Source: Dokdonella immobilis (GTDB lineage Bacteria; Pseudomonadota; Gammaproteobacteria; Xanthomonadales; Rhodanobacteraceae). Taken from it: a stretch of DNA of 64,000 bases. A program made the translations under genes and the position numbers. The notes beneath the pieces were generated by a model. The model was not told the origin of the DNA, did no database searches, and saw only the letters and a list, made by a program, of their open reading frames with translations. Shown here one piece after another: positions 9,819 through 18,446 of the stretch. The DNA lies in NCBI RefSeq assembly GCF_900115085.1, contig NZ_FOVF01000016.1:28759-92758 (forward strand). Reading direction: 5' to 3'. The first letter of the stretch is position 1, and every line of letters begins with the position of its first letter.

Positions 9819-10594
9819 GACGGCGTGTTTCCCGGAGTCGTTTCGAGGCTGACGATCATCCGCCCAAGCCAGCGCCGAACCGCCTTCGGATCGGCCAGCG
9901 CAGCGCGTGCCGCGGTAGGCCTCCGGCCTCCGACCACGACGCTCGAGCCGCCGAGACGATTGACGTACTCGAACGCATGTTCGTCGGTGTAGTCGTCGCC
10001 GATAAACCAGGGTTTGCGACCGCGAAACGGGGCAGACTCCATCAGTCGCTGCACGGCAGTTCCCTTGTCGATACCGGCCGGTTTCAGCTCGATCACGCAA
10101 TTACCTTTCTGCAATCCGAACCCGGAGCCGGCGATACGCTGCAGATCGTAGGCAATCTGTTCGACTTCCTCGCGCCTTTCCGGACGCTTGCGAAAGTGCA
10201 GGGCGACCGAAGACCCCTTGTCCTCGACCAGCAGCCCCTCGCGATCGCCAAGGCGATGAAGCGCATGACGCACGGCGGCATCGACGATCGGCCGGTGGAC
10301 CGGAAGTTGCGCGCGTTGCCCGTCGGCGGTGCGCCATTCGCCCCCGTGCAAACCCGCCGCCGCGATTTCCGGGATCCGCACGATGGCATCGAGATCCGCG
10401 ATGCCGCGTCCGCTGATGATTCCGAGCGCGCCATCGAGCAGGTGGCGAATGCGCAGCAGCATGCGGCGCAGGCCGTCAGGCAGGCACACGAGCGACGGAT
10501 CGTCTGCAAATGGAACGAGCGTTCCATCAAGGTCGAACAGCAGGGCGGCGTTACGTCCCGGCAGGGCGGGCTTGGACAGGGTCTGATCATCCAT
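9815..10594 (-). CDS. otsB: Trehalose-6-phosphate phosphatase
   Basis: OtsB removes phosphate from trehalose-6-phosphate, completing trehalose synthesis. It is a 259-residue HAD-superfamily enzyme: motif I is LLFDLDGTLVPF with the nucleophile and acid Asp residues, IISGR lies in the second motif, the middle region has LHGGEWR and a conserved Lys in LQKGNCVIELKP, and the last motif is WFIGDDYTDEHAF. It is the first gene of the operon, with a 4-base overlap into the GH15 gene. Length and motifs are complete. Confidence 0.96.
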   Translation of the reverse strand: MDDQTLSKPALPGRNAALLFDLDGTLVPFADDPSLVCLPDGLRRMLLRIRHLLDGALGIISGRGIADLDAIVRIPEIAAAGLHGGEWRTADGQRAQLPVHRPIVDAAVRHALHRLGDREGLLVEDKGSSVALHFRKRPERREEVEQIAYDLQRIAGSGFGLQKGNCVIELKPAGIDKGTAVQRLMESAPFRGRKPWFIGDDYTDEHAFEYVNRLGGSSVVVGGRRPTAARAALADPKAVRRWLGRMIVSLETTPGNTPS

Positions 10595-10848
10595 TGCTGC
10601 ATTGTTCCGTCAGCGCCCTGAACCTCGAATGGACAGGCCGTGCACGCGCGCCCGTGTATTGACGAAGGCAGTGACGGCGATCTGATTCTGCGGTCCGATG
10701 CAAACGCCCGTCGTTTGAATGGTGTGCCTGTTCGCACCGACACAGCGCCCATCATCGCGGCGCGGCGTTCCGGCTTTGGCCGGGTTGAGTTCCCTCGGCG
10801 CGAACACCATGTCCCCCGCTGGTGCATCAGGCAATCAGTGAGGACACC
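10595..10848. other. Divergent intergenic region between otsB and the GST gene
   Basis: About 254 bases lie between two genes transcribed away from each other, so promoters for both the trehalose operon and the glutathione transferase should be here. I could not pick out a convincing -35/-10 pair, a palindromic operator or an RNA gene. Short open frames in the stretch have no recognisable product. Confidence 0.5.
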
Positions 10849-11556
10849 TTGTTCGATCCCTCTCGTTTTCCAATAACTGCGCGATGGCCCGCGCGCCATC
10901 CCGAGCGCCTGCAGCTGTACAGTTTGAACACGCCGAACGGGGTGAAGGTGTCGATCATGCTCGAGGAGACCGGACTCGCCTACGAGCCGCATCTGGTCGA
11001 TTTCGCCATCGGTGATCAACGTTCACCGGAATTCCTGAGCCTTAATCCAAATGGAAAGATTCCCGCCATCATCGATCCCGACGGACCGTGCGGTGAGCCG
11101 TTGGCGCTATTCGAATCCGGAGCGATCCTCGTCTATCTCGCGGAAAAGACCGGCCAGTTCGTACCTGCCGATTCCGTCAAGCGTTGGGAGACGGTTCAGT
11201 GGGTGTTCTTCCAGATGGCCGCTATCGGCCCGATGTTCGGCCAGCTCGGATTCTTCCACAAGTTCGAGGGGAAGGAGTTCGAGGACAAGCGCCCGCTCGA
11301 ACGCTACGTGGCCGAAACAAAGCGCCTGCTCGGCCTGCTCGACGACCGCCTCGCGACGCGCCAATGGATCATGGGCGACGACTACACGATCGCCGACATC
11401 GCCATGATCGGACCGGTGCGAAATCTCATCACCTTCTACGATGCACGTGACCTGGTCGGGTTCGATCGATTCGTCCATGTCGGGCGTTGGCTCGAGCGCG
11501 CACTGGAAAGGCCGGCGGTGCAGCGCGGCCTGATGATCCCGAGCCGCAAGGCCTGA
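10849..11556 (+). CDS. Glutathione S-transferase (YghU/YfcG-like, nu class)
   Basis: A cytosolic glutathione transferase/disulfide-bond oxidoreductase-like protein of about 235 residues. LQLYSLNTPNGVKVSIMLEE marks the thioredoxin-fold domain with the TPNG-K pattern of YghU/YfcG enzymes; SLNPNGKIPAIIDPDG and ALFESGAILVYLAEKTG form the glutathione-binding strand-helix, and WIMGDDYTIADIAM is the C-terminal N-capping motif. The start is uncertain: TTG at 10849 follows AGGAC at good spacing, while GTG at 10822 is also open. No partner gene is adjacent on the same strand. Confidence 0.92.
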   Translation: MFDPSRFPITARWPARHPERLQLYSLNTPNGVKVSIMLEETGLAYEPHLVDFAIGDQRSPEFLSLNPNGKIPAIIDPDGPCGEPLALFESGAILVYLAEKTGQFVPADSVKRWETVQWVFFQMAAIGPMFGQLGFFHKFEGKEFEDKRPLERYVAETKRLLGLLDDRLATRQWIMGDDYTIADIAMIGPVRNLITFYDARDLVGFDRFVHVGRWLERALERPAVQRGLMIPSRKA

Positions 11557-11596
11557 TTCCAGCATCGTCCAATCGAGTTGCGCCGGTAGGCAAGGC

Positions 11597-12139
11597 TCAT
11601 TGCATTCCCGCTTCGCGAGCCATCGCGACGAGATCGGTGACGCCGACGTCGATGCCGGCCTGGCTGAGCAGGGTCGTGACCTGCCCGCGGTGGTGGGTCT
11701 GGTGGTTGAAGAAGTGTGCGATCAGCAAGCCGAGTTCGTTTTCGAAGGCCTGGCCGGCCATCGTCGAGTAGCCCAGGCTCGAGGCACAAACGTCGTCGCT
11801 CAGCTCCTCGGCGAAATCGATGATGATGGCATCGATGGAGCGGCGGGCCGCCTCCAGGCTCCCCATGTCGTCATGCAGCGTCTGCCTCAGCGACTCTGGA
11901 GCGGCTAGCGATTTCACCGGCACCAGCGAAGGGAAGCGGCGTGGATGACCGGCGAAGCGCTTCAGCCAGATCGTGTCGGCGACCATGATGTGGTTGAGCG
12001 TGCCGAACACCGAACCAAAGAACGCTCCACGGTCCTCGAACAGCGCCGCCTCGTCGAGCCGTGACGCGGCGGCGTAGATCTTGGCGTTCATCCACTGGTT
12101 GTAGCGCGCCATGCGCCTGAAGTAGCTGCTGATCGTCAT
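11597..12139 (-). CDS. DinB-like family protein
   Basis: A 180-residue four-helix-bundle protein of the DinB/YfiT superfamily. It begins MTISSYFRRMARYNQWMNAK; the three metal-ligand histidines are visible as LNHIMVADTIWLKRF, and the pair in FFNHQTHHRGQ near the C terminus. Relatives are damage-inducible proteins or thiol-dependent transferases, and which reaction this one performs cannot be read from the sequence. The frame stays open far upstream (to 12970), but the ATG at 12139 fits the family N terminus exactly. Confidence 0.9.
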   Translation of the reverse strand: MTISSYFRRMARYNQWMNAKIYAAASRLDEAALFEDRGAFFGSVFGTLNHIMVADTIWLKRFAGHPRRFPSLVPVKSLAAPESLRQTLHDDMGSLEAARRSIDAIIIDFAEELSDDVCASSLGYSTMAGQAFENELGLLIAHFFNHQTHHRGQVTTLLSQAGIDVGVTDLVAMAREAGMQ

Positions 12140-12392
12140 CGTGCTCTGCCTGCAAGTCGGGTATGGGGTTCGAGATCGCACTTGCGTGTTTCCGTACACG
12201 ATGCGCGCAAGGGCCGGTCGCCTTTTCGAGCGACCTCGGAGCCATTCGTTTCCATTGGATTCATTTTGACACGCGTTGCGGGGTCGCTCGCCAGGCAGGT
12301 GTGGAGGGCGGTGAAATTTCGGGGGGCGAAGAGACGACATCCGACCGCTGTCGACGTCGCCCGCGCGGTCGACGGGTGGTGCTGGCGACAGC

Positions 12393-13709
12393 CTATTGCG
12401 GCTGCACGATCTTGCCAGCGCGTACGGTGAAACGGATATGGCTGGTGTTATGGATGTCGGCGAGCGGGTCGGCGTCGAGGACGACGAGGTCAGCGACCTT
12501 GCCGATCTCGAGGGTGCCGTGGGTCTTTCCGCGACCAAGCGCGATCGCGCCGTTCTGCGTCGCTGCAACGATCGCCTGCATCGGCGTGAAGCCCGCGGCC
12601 TCGACCAGCAAGGCCAGTTCCTCGTGGGTGTGCGGCAGTTCGAAATCGTCGCGCGGTTCGAACCAGTCGGTACCGGTGGTGACGCGCACGCCTGCCTCGC
12701 GGGCGAGGCGCGTGGCCTGGGCGCCCCACTCGAACGCGGTCTCGGTCCAGTCCATCTTCGGCACCCCGGGGTAGGACTGCATGGCCTTGTAGGCATACAG
12801 CGTGGCGTCGAGGGTGGTACCGCGCGCGGCCATTTTACGGTACAGGGCAAGCAGGCGCGGATGGTCGGGCGCCACCGCTTTCCAAGGTCCTTTGGTGCGC
12901 ATCTGGTAGTCGCCAGGCACGTCATCGACCGCTTCCCAGACCAGGTACGGCGCATGCGCGAGCGAGCCAACGCCGGCCTCGACGAGATCGCTCGGTCGTG
13001 CCGGAAACACGGTGGCGTGCGCGGTACTCAGCATGCCCTGGCGGGTCGCTTCGCGAATCAGCCGAGTGGCGAGTTCGGGTGAGAGGTCGCCATAGATCTT
13101 GGCATTGGTTGCTCCGCTGCCTTTGGCCTCGGCGATGATCTGGCGCAGATCGCTTTGTTCGGTAACCACATGCGCCCAGGCGGCCTCGCCGGGTTGGCGA
13201 TCGGGCGCCAATTCGGCAGTCGGCCCCTGCTTGAAGATGTCGGGTCCGCCGAACATGGCGCTGAAGACCAGGTTCGGCACCAGCAGCTCGCCACGCCCAC
13301 CGGCGCGTTCGATTTCGGCCAGGGCGCGGGCGTCGCCCCCGAGATCACGGACGCCGGTGATTCCGGCCTTGACCGCACGCAGGAGGAAGCGCTCGGCTTC
13401 GCGGTGAGCGTCGGGGAATCTGGCAACGTGGACGTGCGTGTCGATCAGGCCCGGGATCACCCAGGCACCGTCGAGGCCGATCCGGGTCCAGGTTGCGGTG
13501 GCTTCCGGCGTAGGCGCCTGCCCCGTTGAATCGATCATGACGATGACACCGTCGCGTGCGATCAGCCGTTGTACGGGGTGTTCGGCGGCGCCGGTGCCGT
13601 CGATCAGACGGAAATCGACCAGCTCGAGATATTCGGTGGCCACGACCGGTGCTGGCGTTGCGACTGCCAGCAGGGTCGCCAGGGATGCCACGACATATGA
13701 ACCGTTCAC
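12393..13709 (-). CDS. Exported amidohydrolase family protein
   Basis: A 438-residue metal-dependent hydrolase with an N-terminal signal peptide (hydrophobic core to about residue 24, TPAPVVATEY). GAWVIPGLIDTHVHVARF carries the HxH metal ligands, LSTAHATVF and GSLAHAPYL contribute histidines, and RVTTGTDWFEP carries the final Asp. The C-terminal beta strand GKVADLVVLDADPL is typical of imidazolonepropionase/prolidase-like amidohydrolases. The substrate (a cyclic amide or peptide in the periplasm) is unknown. It is followed by an intergenic stretch of about 250 bases in which I see no gene. Confidence 0.9.
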   Translation of the reverse strand: MNGSYVVASLATLLAVATPAPVVATEYLELVDFRLIDGTGAAEHPVQRLIARDGVIVMIDSTGQAPTPEATATWTRIGLDGAWVIPGLIDTHVHVARFPDAHREAERFLLRAVKAGITGVRDLGGDARALAEIERAGGRGELLVPNLVFSAMFGGPDIFKQGPTAELAPDRQPGEAAWAHVVTEQSDLRQIIAEAKGSGATNAKIYGDLSPELATRLIREATRQGMLSTAHATVFPARPSDLVEAGVGSLAHAPYLVWEAVDDVPGDYQMRTKGPWKAVAPDHPRLLALYRKMAARGTTLDATLYAYKAMQSYPGVPKMDWTETAFEWGAQATRLAREAGVRVTTGTDWFEPRDDFELPHTHEELALLVEAAGFTPMQAIVAATQNGAIALGRGKTHGTLEIGKVADLVVLDADPLADIHNTSHIRFTVRAGKIVQPQ

Positions 13710-13840
13710 GTGCGCGCTCCAGGATTCGACTGGTTACGAGTCTTGCGCGGGCCCGGGTGGCGTGCAAGTGGGCCCATGCCGGCACGGGGGCGAAGACCCA
13801 GCGAGATGTGTGTGCCATTTGCGGGACACGACACGCGACA

Positions 13841-14236
13841 CTAGATGCCGGTTTGCAGCATGCTCCAGATCGCGCCACCGGCACCGGCCAACAGCAGGGC
13901 CAGGATGGGAAGGAAGCTGACCGAGAAGCCGATCGTGCGCGATTTCGGATTGGCCAGATAGGCGCGGAAGTAGAGGATGCGCCCGACCAGGTAGATGGCG
14001 ATCATGGTGGCGACGAAGTACGCATTCCAATAGGTGGAGGCGATCCAGACCGCCGGAATCAGCACGATCAGCATTTCCAGCGTATTCATGTGGATCCGAT
14101 AGTAGCGCTCGAACATCTCGTGTCCCGTGGTCGCCGGCGCGGAAACGCCATAACGGCCGCGGGCCGAAGCAACCAGCATGGCAAAGACGATGAACTGGGC
14201 AACGGCGAGTATGAGGAGCAGGTTGACTAGGGCCAT
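13841..14236 (-). CDS. MAPEG family membrane protein
   Basis: A 131-residue protein with four membrane segments. FERYYRIHMNTLEMLIVLIP matches the conserved E-R-x-x-R-x-x-x-N-x-x-E pattern of MAPEG (membrane-associated eicosanoid/glutathione metabolism) proteins, and LVGRILYFRAYL is the second conserved segment. Family members bind glutathione; the bacterial substrate is not known. It stands alone on the minus strand, with 131 bases to the amidohydrolase gene and 124 bases to hipA. A second MAPEG protein occurs at 19549. Confidence 0.9.
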   Translation of the reverse strand: MALVNLLLILAVAQFIVFAMLVASARGRYGVSAPATTGHEMFERYYRIHMNTLEMLIVLIPAVWIASTYWNAYFVATMIAIYLVGRILYFRAYLANPKSRTIGFSVSFLPILALLLAGAGGAIWSMLQTGI

Positions 14237-14360
14237 GGATGATCTTCCTGATGAAGTTGAGTCGGTTCGGTTGGACGGCGGGCGGCGCTCCGCTACAGGT
14301 TAGCGGCAAACACCGCGTCTTGGCGCGTGGACTGATGTTCCGACCTCGCCGCGAGCCTCT

Positions 14361-15686
14361 TCAGTGGTCGCTTTGCTGGCGATCGAGGATGCCGAGCCTG
14401 AGGTTGGAGCGGATGGTGTCGCCCCAGGCATCGAGGACTCCAGCCTCGCCGGCGAATTCGTCCCAGCGGCGAACGGCGTCGATCACGTCGGCGAGGATCG
14501 CTTCGGCCCGACCGCGTTTCATCGATGCGCCGCGCGCGCATTCGCGGAAATCCTCGATTCCGAAGTGCTCGCGCTTGCCGTTCATCGACATCTGGTGCAT
14601 CGATGTCCAGACCCCGGCGGGGTTGTAGCTGTAGGTCACGTCGAAGGCCGGCGACAGCGACCAGCGTCCGTCCTTGTCCATCAGGAAGGCGATGTTCTTG
14701 ACGTGGTCGTCCTGGTTGCGGGCGACGATGTTGAAGGCCATGCGCCGGAACTGCTCTTCGGTGGCCGTCATCGGCAGGCCGAGTTGCCGGATCGCCAGCA
14801 GGGCCTGCTCGTAGCTGTATGCGCCGGCCTGGTTGAAATCGTAGTGGGCGAGGGCGGCCAGTGATTGCATGTGCAGTTTGGCGCCTCCTTCGAGTCGGTC
14901 GAAGCGCCGGGTCATGAAGTGGCGGCGGCCATTCTCCTCGAGCAACCGGCATTCGCTGATGTCGATGCCGGCGGCGCGGGCCATCAGCGAATAGGCGTAT
15001 TCGATCGCACCATAGCCCTTGGGATCCTCGAGTTCCTTGTCCTTGTTGCCGCTGACCCCGTCGAACTTGAGGATCCAGTAGCCGAAGCCTGGACCGGCCG
15101 CGACCTGGCCGGAACGCACCTCGTCGTTTTCCGGATTCCACGCGATCACGGCCTTGGCCCGGGCGCCGCCGGCCGAGGTGCCCACGCGCAGGATGTCGCG
15201 CAGGGCGTCAGCCTTGTCGTCGTCGGCGAAGGAACGATGCAGGCGGTCGCGCTGGGTCAGCACATCGGAGGCGAGTTCGACGAGGGCATCGATCTGCACC
15301 TTCCGCGAGGTTCTCGCCCTTGGGCCGCTGGCCGGCGCGAATTCCAGCGCACCCATGCCGCGCGCGCCGATGTAGCAGAGTCGCTCGACCGCATCGAAGC
15401 TTTCCGGCGTGCGTCCCTGGGTCGCCAGCCAGGCATCGATCAGCGCGTTGCCGAAGCGATCGGGCAGGGAGTCGGCGAGCAGGCCCGGAAGACCATGGAA
15501 CGAGATTCGGGCAAGATGCGGAAACGTATACACCAGCTCGGACAATGGCATCATCAGCGGCGCAATTTCGATGCCGCTGCGGGTGAAGCCCGGGGTGTAC
15601 TGGAACGCGGCCGTGGCCTCGGGACCGTCGACCGACACTGCACCGATCGATCGACCCCACAGCCTGACCTCGGCGACTGTCGTCAT
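14361..15686 (-). CDS. hipA: HipA-type serine/threonine kinase toxin
   Basis: HipA toxins phosphorylate a cellular target (glutamyl-tRNA synthetase in E. coli) and slow growth. This 441-residue protein has the N-subdomain that starts VRLWGRSIGAVSVDG, the glycine-rich loop GTSAGGARAKAVIA around S171, the catalytic loop NQDDHVKN with D326 and N331, and the metal-binding SPAFDV with D349. All kinase residues look intact. It is translationally coupled to the HTH gene upstream by a 4-base ATGA overlap. The target in this organism cannot be deduced. Confidence 0.95.
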   Translation of the reverse strand: MTTVAEVRLWGRSIGAVSVDGPEATAAFQYTPGFTRSGIEIAPLMMPLSELVYTFPHLARISFHGLPGLLADSLPDRFGNALIDAWLATQGRTPESFDAVERLCYIGARGMGALEFAPASGPRARTSRKVQIDALVELASDVLTQRDRLHRSFADDDKADALRDILRVGTSAGGARAKAVIAWNPENDEVRSGQVAAGPGFGYWILKFDGVSGNKDKELEDPKGYGAIEYAYSLMARAAGIDISECRLLEENGRRHFMTRRFDRLEGGAKLHMQSLAALAHYDFNQAGAYSYEQALLAIRQLGLPMTATEEQFRRMAFNIVARNQDDHVKNIAFLMDKDGRWSLSPAFDVTYSYNPAGVWTSMHQMSMNGKREHFGIEDFRECARGASMKRGRAEAILADVIDAVRRWDEFAGEAGVLDAWGDTIRSNLRLGILDRQQSDH

Positions 15687-16033
15687 CGCTCGTCATTCCA
15701 TGACCAGCTCTTGCCGGGGTTCGGGGTTTCACGTGCCGAGGAAGCGCGCTGACGCTGCCGGCCCTGCAGCTTGAGCTGGTCGAGCGGACTCGGCGGGGCA
15801 GCGGGAATCAGCGCATCGAGGCCAGGCAGCAGCTCCAGGGCGCGCAGGATGCGGATGAAGTTGGAGAGCTGGGTGGATTCGCCAGCCTCGAGCCGCTCGA
15901 TCGTGCGTTTGGAGACACCCGCAGCGGTTGCCAGATCGGCCTGGGTCAGGTTGCGGTCAAGTCGGTGACGGCTGATTCGCTCTCCGATCGATTCGAGAAC
16001 ACGGGAATCCGACAGGCTCGCGGTGAAGGACAT
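15683..16033 (-). CDS. hipB: HipB-like XRE-family antitoxin and repressor
   Basis: A 116-residue DNA-binding protein whose helix-turn-helix spans about residues 15-70: IGERISRHRLDRNLTQADLA then AGVSKRTIERLEAGESTQLS. It should neutralise HipA and repress the hipBA operon. The ATG at 16033 follows a strong AGGAGGT six bases away. The tail after residue 85 is polar and probably the part contacting HipA. The stop codon overlaps the hipA start. A promoter and inverted repeat lie just upstream. Confidence 0.92.
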   Translation of the reverse strand: MSFTASLSDSRVLESIGERISRHRLDRNLTQADLATAAGVSKRTIERLEAGESTQLSNFIRILRALELLPGLDALIPAAPPSPLDQLKLQGRQRQRASSARETPNPGKSWSWNDER

Positions 16034-16092
16034 GAGTCACCTCCTGGGACAGAGCAATGGGCGGAATCATCGGAATTCGCCCATGGTGACGA

Positions 16093-16121
16093 TTTATACA
16101 CCTCTTATCCCGCCATGGCAA
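16093..16121 (-). promoter_or_regulatory. Predicted sigma-70-type promoter of hipBA
   Basis: Reading the minus strand, TTGCCA (16116-16121) and TATAAA (16093-16098) are separated by exactly 17 bases, close to the sigma-70 consensus, and lie about 60 bases upstream of the hipB start codon. The surrounding sequence is clearly more AT-rich than the rest of the region. Confidence 0.65.
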
Positions 16122-16140
16122 TTCGTAGAAAGCGACGAAT
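16121..16140. promoter_or_regulatory. Inverted repeat at the hipBA promoter, candidate HipB operator
   Basis: ATTCGT and ACGAAT are perfect 6-base inverted arms separated by 8 bases and abut the -35 hexamer. HipB-type repressors bind such palindromes to autoregulate. The assignment rests on position and symmetry only; a single copy is seen. Confidence 0.45.
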
Positions 16141-16300
16141 AACATGGTTAAAGTCACATTTAGTAGCCAAAGATGGCGAAATATGTCGAAATAATTGGTG
16201 GTCAATGCGTGACGGAGCGTGCCATGGGAGCCCTTCGTGCCCGACCGGGCTGTCCGATCGAGTACCCTGCGTCGGGTCCGTGAATCCGCTGGAGCGAGCC

Positions 16301-16705
16301 ATGACCCAACAGTTCCATGCCATGGCCCTCGTCGTGCGTGACTATGACGAGGCGATCGACTGGTACGCGAGGGTGCTCGGCTTCGAGCTGCTCGAGGACA
16401 CGCCGCGCGAACCGGGCAAGCGCTGGGTCCGGATGGCGCCGACCGGCTCGCATGGCGCCTGCCTGCTGCTGGCGCGCGCGGCCAATGCGGAACAGGCGGC
16501 ACGTATCGGCAACCAGACCGGCGGCCGCGTCTTCCTGTTCCTGCACACCGACGATTTTGCCCGCGATTACGCGCGCATGCAGGAACACCGGGTGAAGTTC
16601 TGCGAAGAGCCCCGCTACGAGGAGTACGGCACGGTGGTCGTCTTCGAGGACCTGTACGGCAATCGCTGGGACCTGATCGAACCGAAGTCCGCGGGAACGC
16701 CCTGA
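16301..16705 (+). CDS. VOC family (glyoxalase/bleomycin-resistance-like) protein
   Basis: A 134-residue vicinal-oxygen-chelate protein. It has two beta-alpha-beta-beta-beta halves: HAMALVVRDYDEAIDWYARV at the start and FLHTDDFARDYARM in the second, ending with VVFEDLYGNRWDLIEP, the usual metal-ligand Glu strand. The reaction is unknown; family members isomerise, cleave or bind small molecules. Its stop codon overlaps the start of the next gene (TGATG), so the two are probably co-translated. Confidence 0.9.
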   Translation: MTQQFHAMALVVRDYDEAIDWYARVLGFELLEDTPREPGKRWVRMAPTGSHGACLLLARAANAEQAARIGNQTGGRVFLFLHTDDFARDYARMQEHRVKFCEEPRYEEYGTVVVFEDLYGNRWDLIEPKSAGTP

Positions 16706-17958
16706 TGGCCTTCGTGCGTTGCCTGCGGGGCATCGCGTCGGGCGCCGAGTATGCGGCCGACCGGCCGATGAATCTGGATCCGCTGGACGGGCGGCCGGTC
16801 GAGATGGTCCTCGACCTCGAGCGACTCGCCGCCGAAAGGCCCGGGCAATCCTGGTACAAGCCCCGGCGCAAGGACATCTGGCGCTTCGGTGCATTGATGG
16901 CGCTCGATATCGACGATCCGGTCGATGCCGCGCACATCATCGCGCTCGGCGAAGGGGCGACTCCGCTGCTCGACTACGCCCGCCATCCCGTTGCCCGCAA
17001 GGCCGGACTCGCACTTGCGATCAAGGAGGAGGGCAAGGCCCACGCCGGATTCGGCGCCAACCCGACCCAGAGTTTCAAGGACCGCGGCATGGCCATGGTG
17101 GTCGCCCAGGCGCGCCGGCTCGGCATCGAAAAGCTTGCGGTGCCGACCCAGGGCAATGCCGGCGATTCGCTGGTCCATTACGCGCTGGCGGCAGGGCTGT
17201 CGGTGGTCGTGGCAATGCCCGGCGACACGCCCGCGCCAATCCTCGGCAACGTCGCCGCGGCCGCGCACCGCCACCCGCAACAGGTCCTGCTCGAACTCGC
17301 CGGTCCAACCATTCGCGAGGCCGGAGCCCTGCTCAAGGAAAAGTACATCCCACAAGGCTACTTTTCCGTGGCGACGTTCCAGGAACCGGGCTGGCGCATC
17401 GAGGGCAAGAAGTCGCTCGGCCTCGAACTGGCCGAACCGGCGCCGGGCTCGATGCGCTGGAGTCTTCCCGATGCGGTCATCTACCCAACCGGCGGCGGTA
17501 CCGGTGTACTCGGCATGTGGAAAGCCTGGCAGGAACTCGAGGCCCTCGGCCTGATCGATAGCCGCCGTCCGCGCATGATCTGCGTGCAAAGCGATGCGAT
17601 GCCGCCGCTGGTGCGCGCCTTCGATGCCGGGTTGGCAGACACTACGGCGCAGGTCGGCAAGGGCACCCTGGCCTTCGGCCTCAACGTGCCCGCCGGAGTC
17701 GGTCACTTCCGCGTTCTCGAAATCATTCGGGCCAGCGGCGGCGCGGCAGTTGCCGTGGCTGAATCCGACATCGCCGCCGAACTGCATCGGGTCTGGCACG
17801 AGACGCACTGGTGGATCAGTCCGGAAGGTGCCGCCTGCCTGGCCGCGCTGCCGGAGTTGCTCGAGCGCGGCTTGCTCCGGCGCGACGAGCGCGTCATCGC
17901 CGTCAATACCGGGTCGGCCGAGAAATACCTGCCGGCCCTGCGTCACCTGCTGGACTGA
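16705..17958 (+). CDS. Threonine synthase-like PLP-dependent enzyme
   Basis: A 417-residue fold-type II PLP enzyme. NPTQSFKDRGMAMV contains the Schiff-base Lys in the SFKDRG context of threonine synthases, VPTQGNAGDSLVHYAL is the carboxylate-binding loop, and YPTGGGTGVLGMWKA is the phosphate-binding glycine loop. An N-terminal extension of about 90 residues precedes the core. It may form threonine from O-phosphohomoserine or act on a related substrate; no other thr genes are adjacent, so the substrate is left open. The start codon overlaps the VOC gene stop. Confidence 0.88.
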   Translation: MAFVRCLRGIASGAEYAADRPMNLDPLDGRPVEMVLDLERLAAERPGQSWYKPRRKDIWRFGALMALDIDDPVDAAHIIALGEGATPLLDYARHPVARKAGLALAIKEEGKAHAGFGANPTQSFKDRGMAMVVAQARRLGIEKLAVPTQGNAGDSLVHYALAAGLSVVVAMPGDTPAPILGNVAAAAHRHPQQVLLELAGPTIREAGALLKEKYIPQGYFSVATFQEPGWRIEGKKSLGLELAEPAPGSMRWSLPDAVIYPTGGGTGVLGMWKAWQELEALGLIDSRRPRMICVQSDAMPPLVRAFDAGLADTTAQVGKGTLAFGLNVPAGVGHFRVLEIIRASGGAAVAVAESDIAAELHRVWHETHWWISPEGAACLAALPELLERGLLRRDERVIAVNTGSAEKYLPALRHLLD

Positions 17959-17968
17959 GCGGGCCTGC

Positions 17969-18427
17969 TCAGGATGTTCCGCTGCGGCGCGCGATCCAGC
18001 GGTCGAGCTGATTGGCAAAGGCTTGGCGATCGCGCGCATGCAGGGTCGGCGGGCCGCCCGTATTGACTCCGGCGCCGCGCAGCTCGTCCATGAAGTTGCG
18101 CATCGACAGGCGCTGGGCGATCGTGTCGGCGGTATACAGCTCGCCGCGCGGATTCAGCGCGAGGGCCCCCTTTTCGAGGACCAGCGCGGCCAGCGGGATG
18201 TCGGCAGTGACGACGAGATCGAGCGGGCCGACGCGGCGGACGATCTCGCTGTCGGCGACATCGATGCCGGCGCCGACCTGGATCGACTGGATGTATCGCG
18301 AAGGCGGCGTCCGGATCCACTGGTTGGCGACCAGGGTGACCGGCAGGCGGGCGCGTTCGGCGGCGCGGAAGAGGATTTCCTTGATCACGTTCGGACAGGC
18401 ATCGGCATCGACCCAGATCCGGGCCAT
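17969..18427 (-). CDS. yaiI: YaiI/YqxD family protein (DUF188)
   Basis: A 152-residue protein of the UPF0178 family. Signature segments are [16 protein letters not shown] at the N terminus, [20 protein letters not shown] in the middle and [15 protein letters not shown] near the C terminus. The conserved acidic residues and fold resemble NYN/PIN-like nucleases, but no activity is established for the family. It converges with the preceding gene across only 10 bases and follows the EamA transporter gene at 19 bases, so it may share its transcript. Confidence 0.92.
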   Translation of the reverse strand: MARIWVDADACPNVIKEILFRAAERARLPVTLVANQWIRTPPSRYIQSIQVGAGIDVADSEIVRRVGPLDLVVTADIPLAALVLEKGALALNPRGELYTADTIAQRLSMRNFMDELRGAGVNTGGPPTLHARDRQAFANQLDRWIARRSGTS

Positions 18428-18446
18428 CGCCGGTGCTGGCGCCTGC

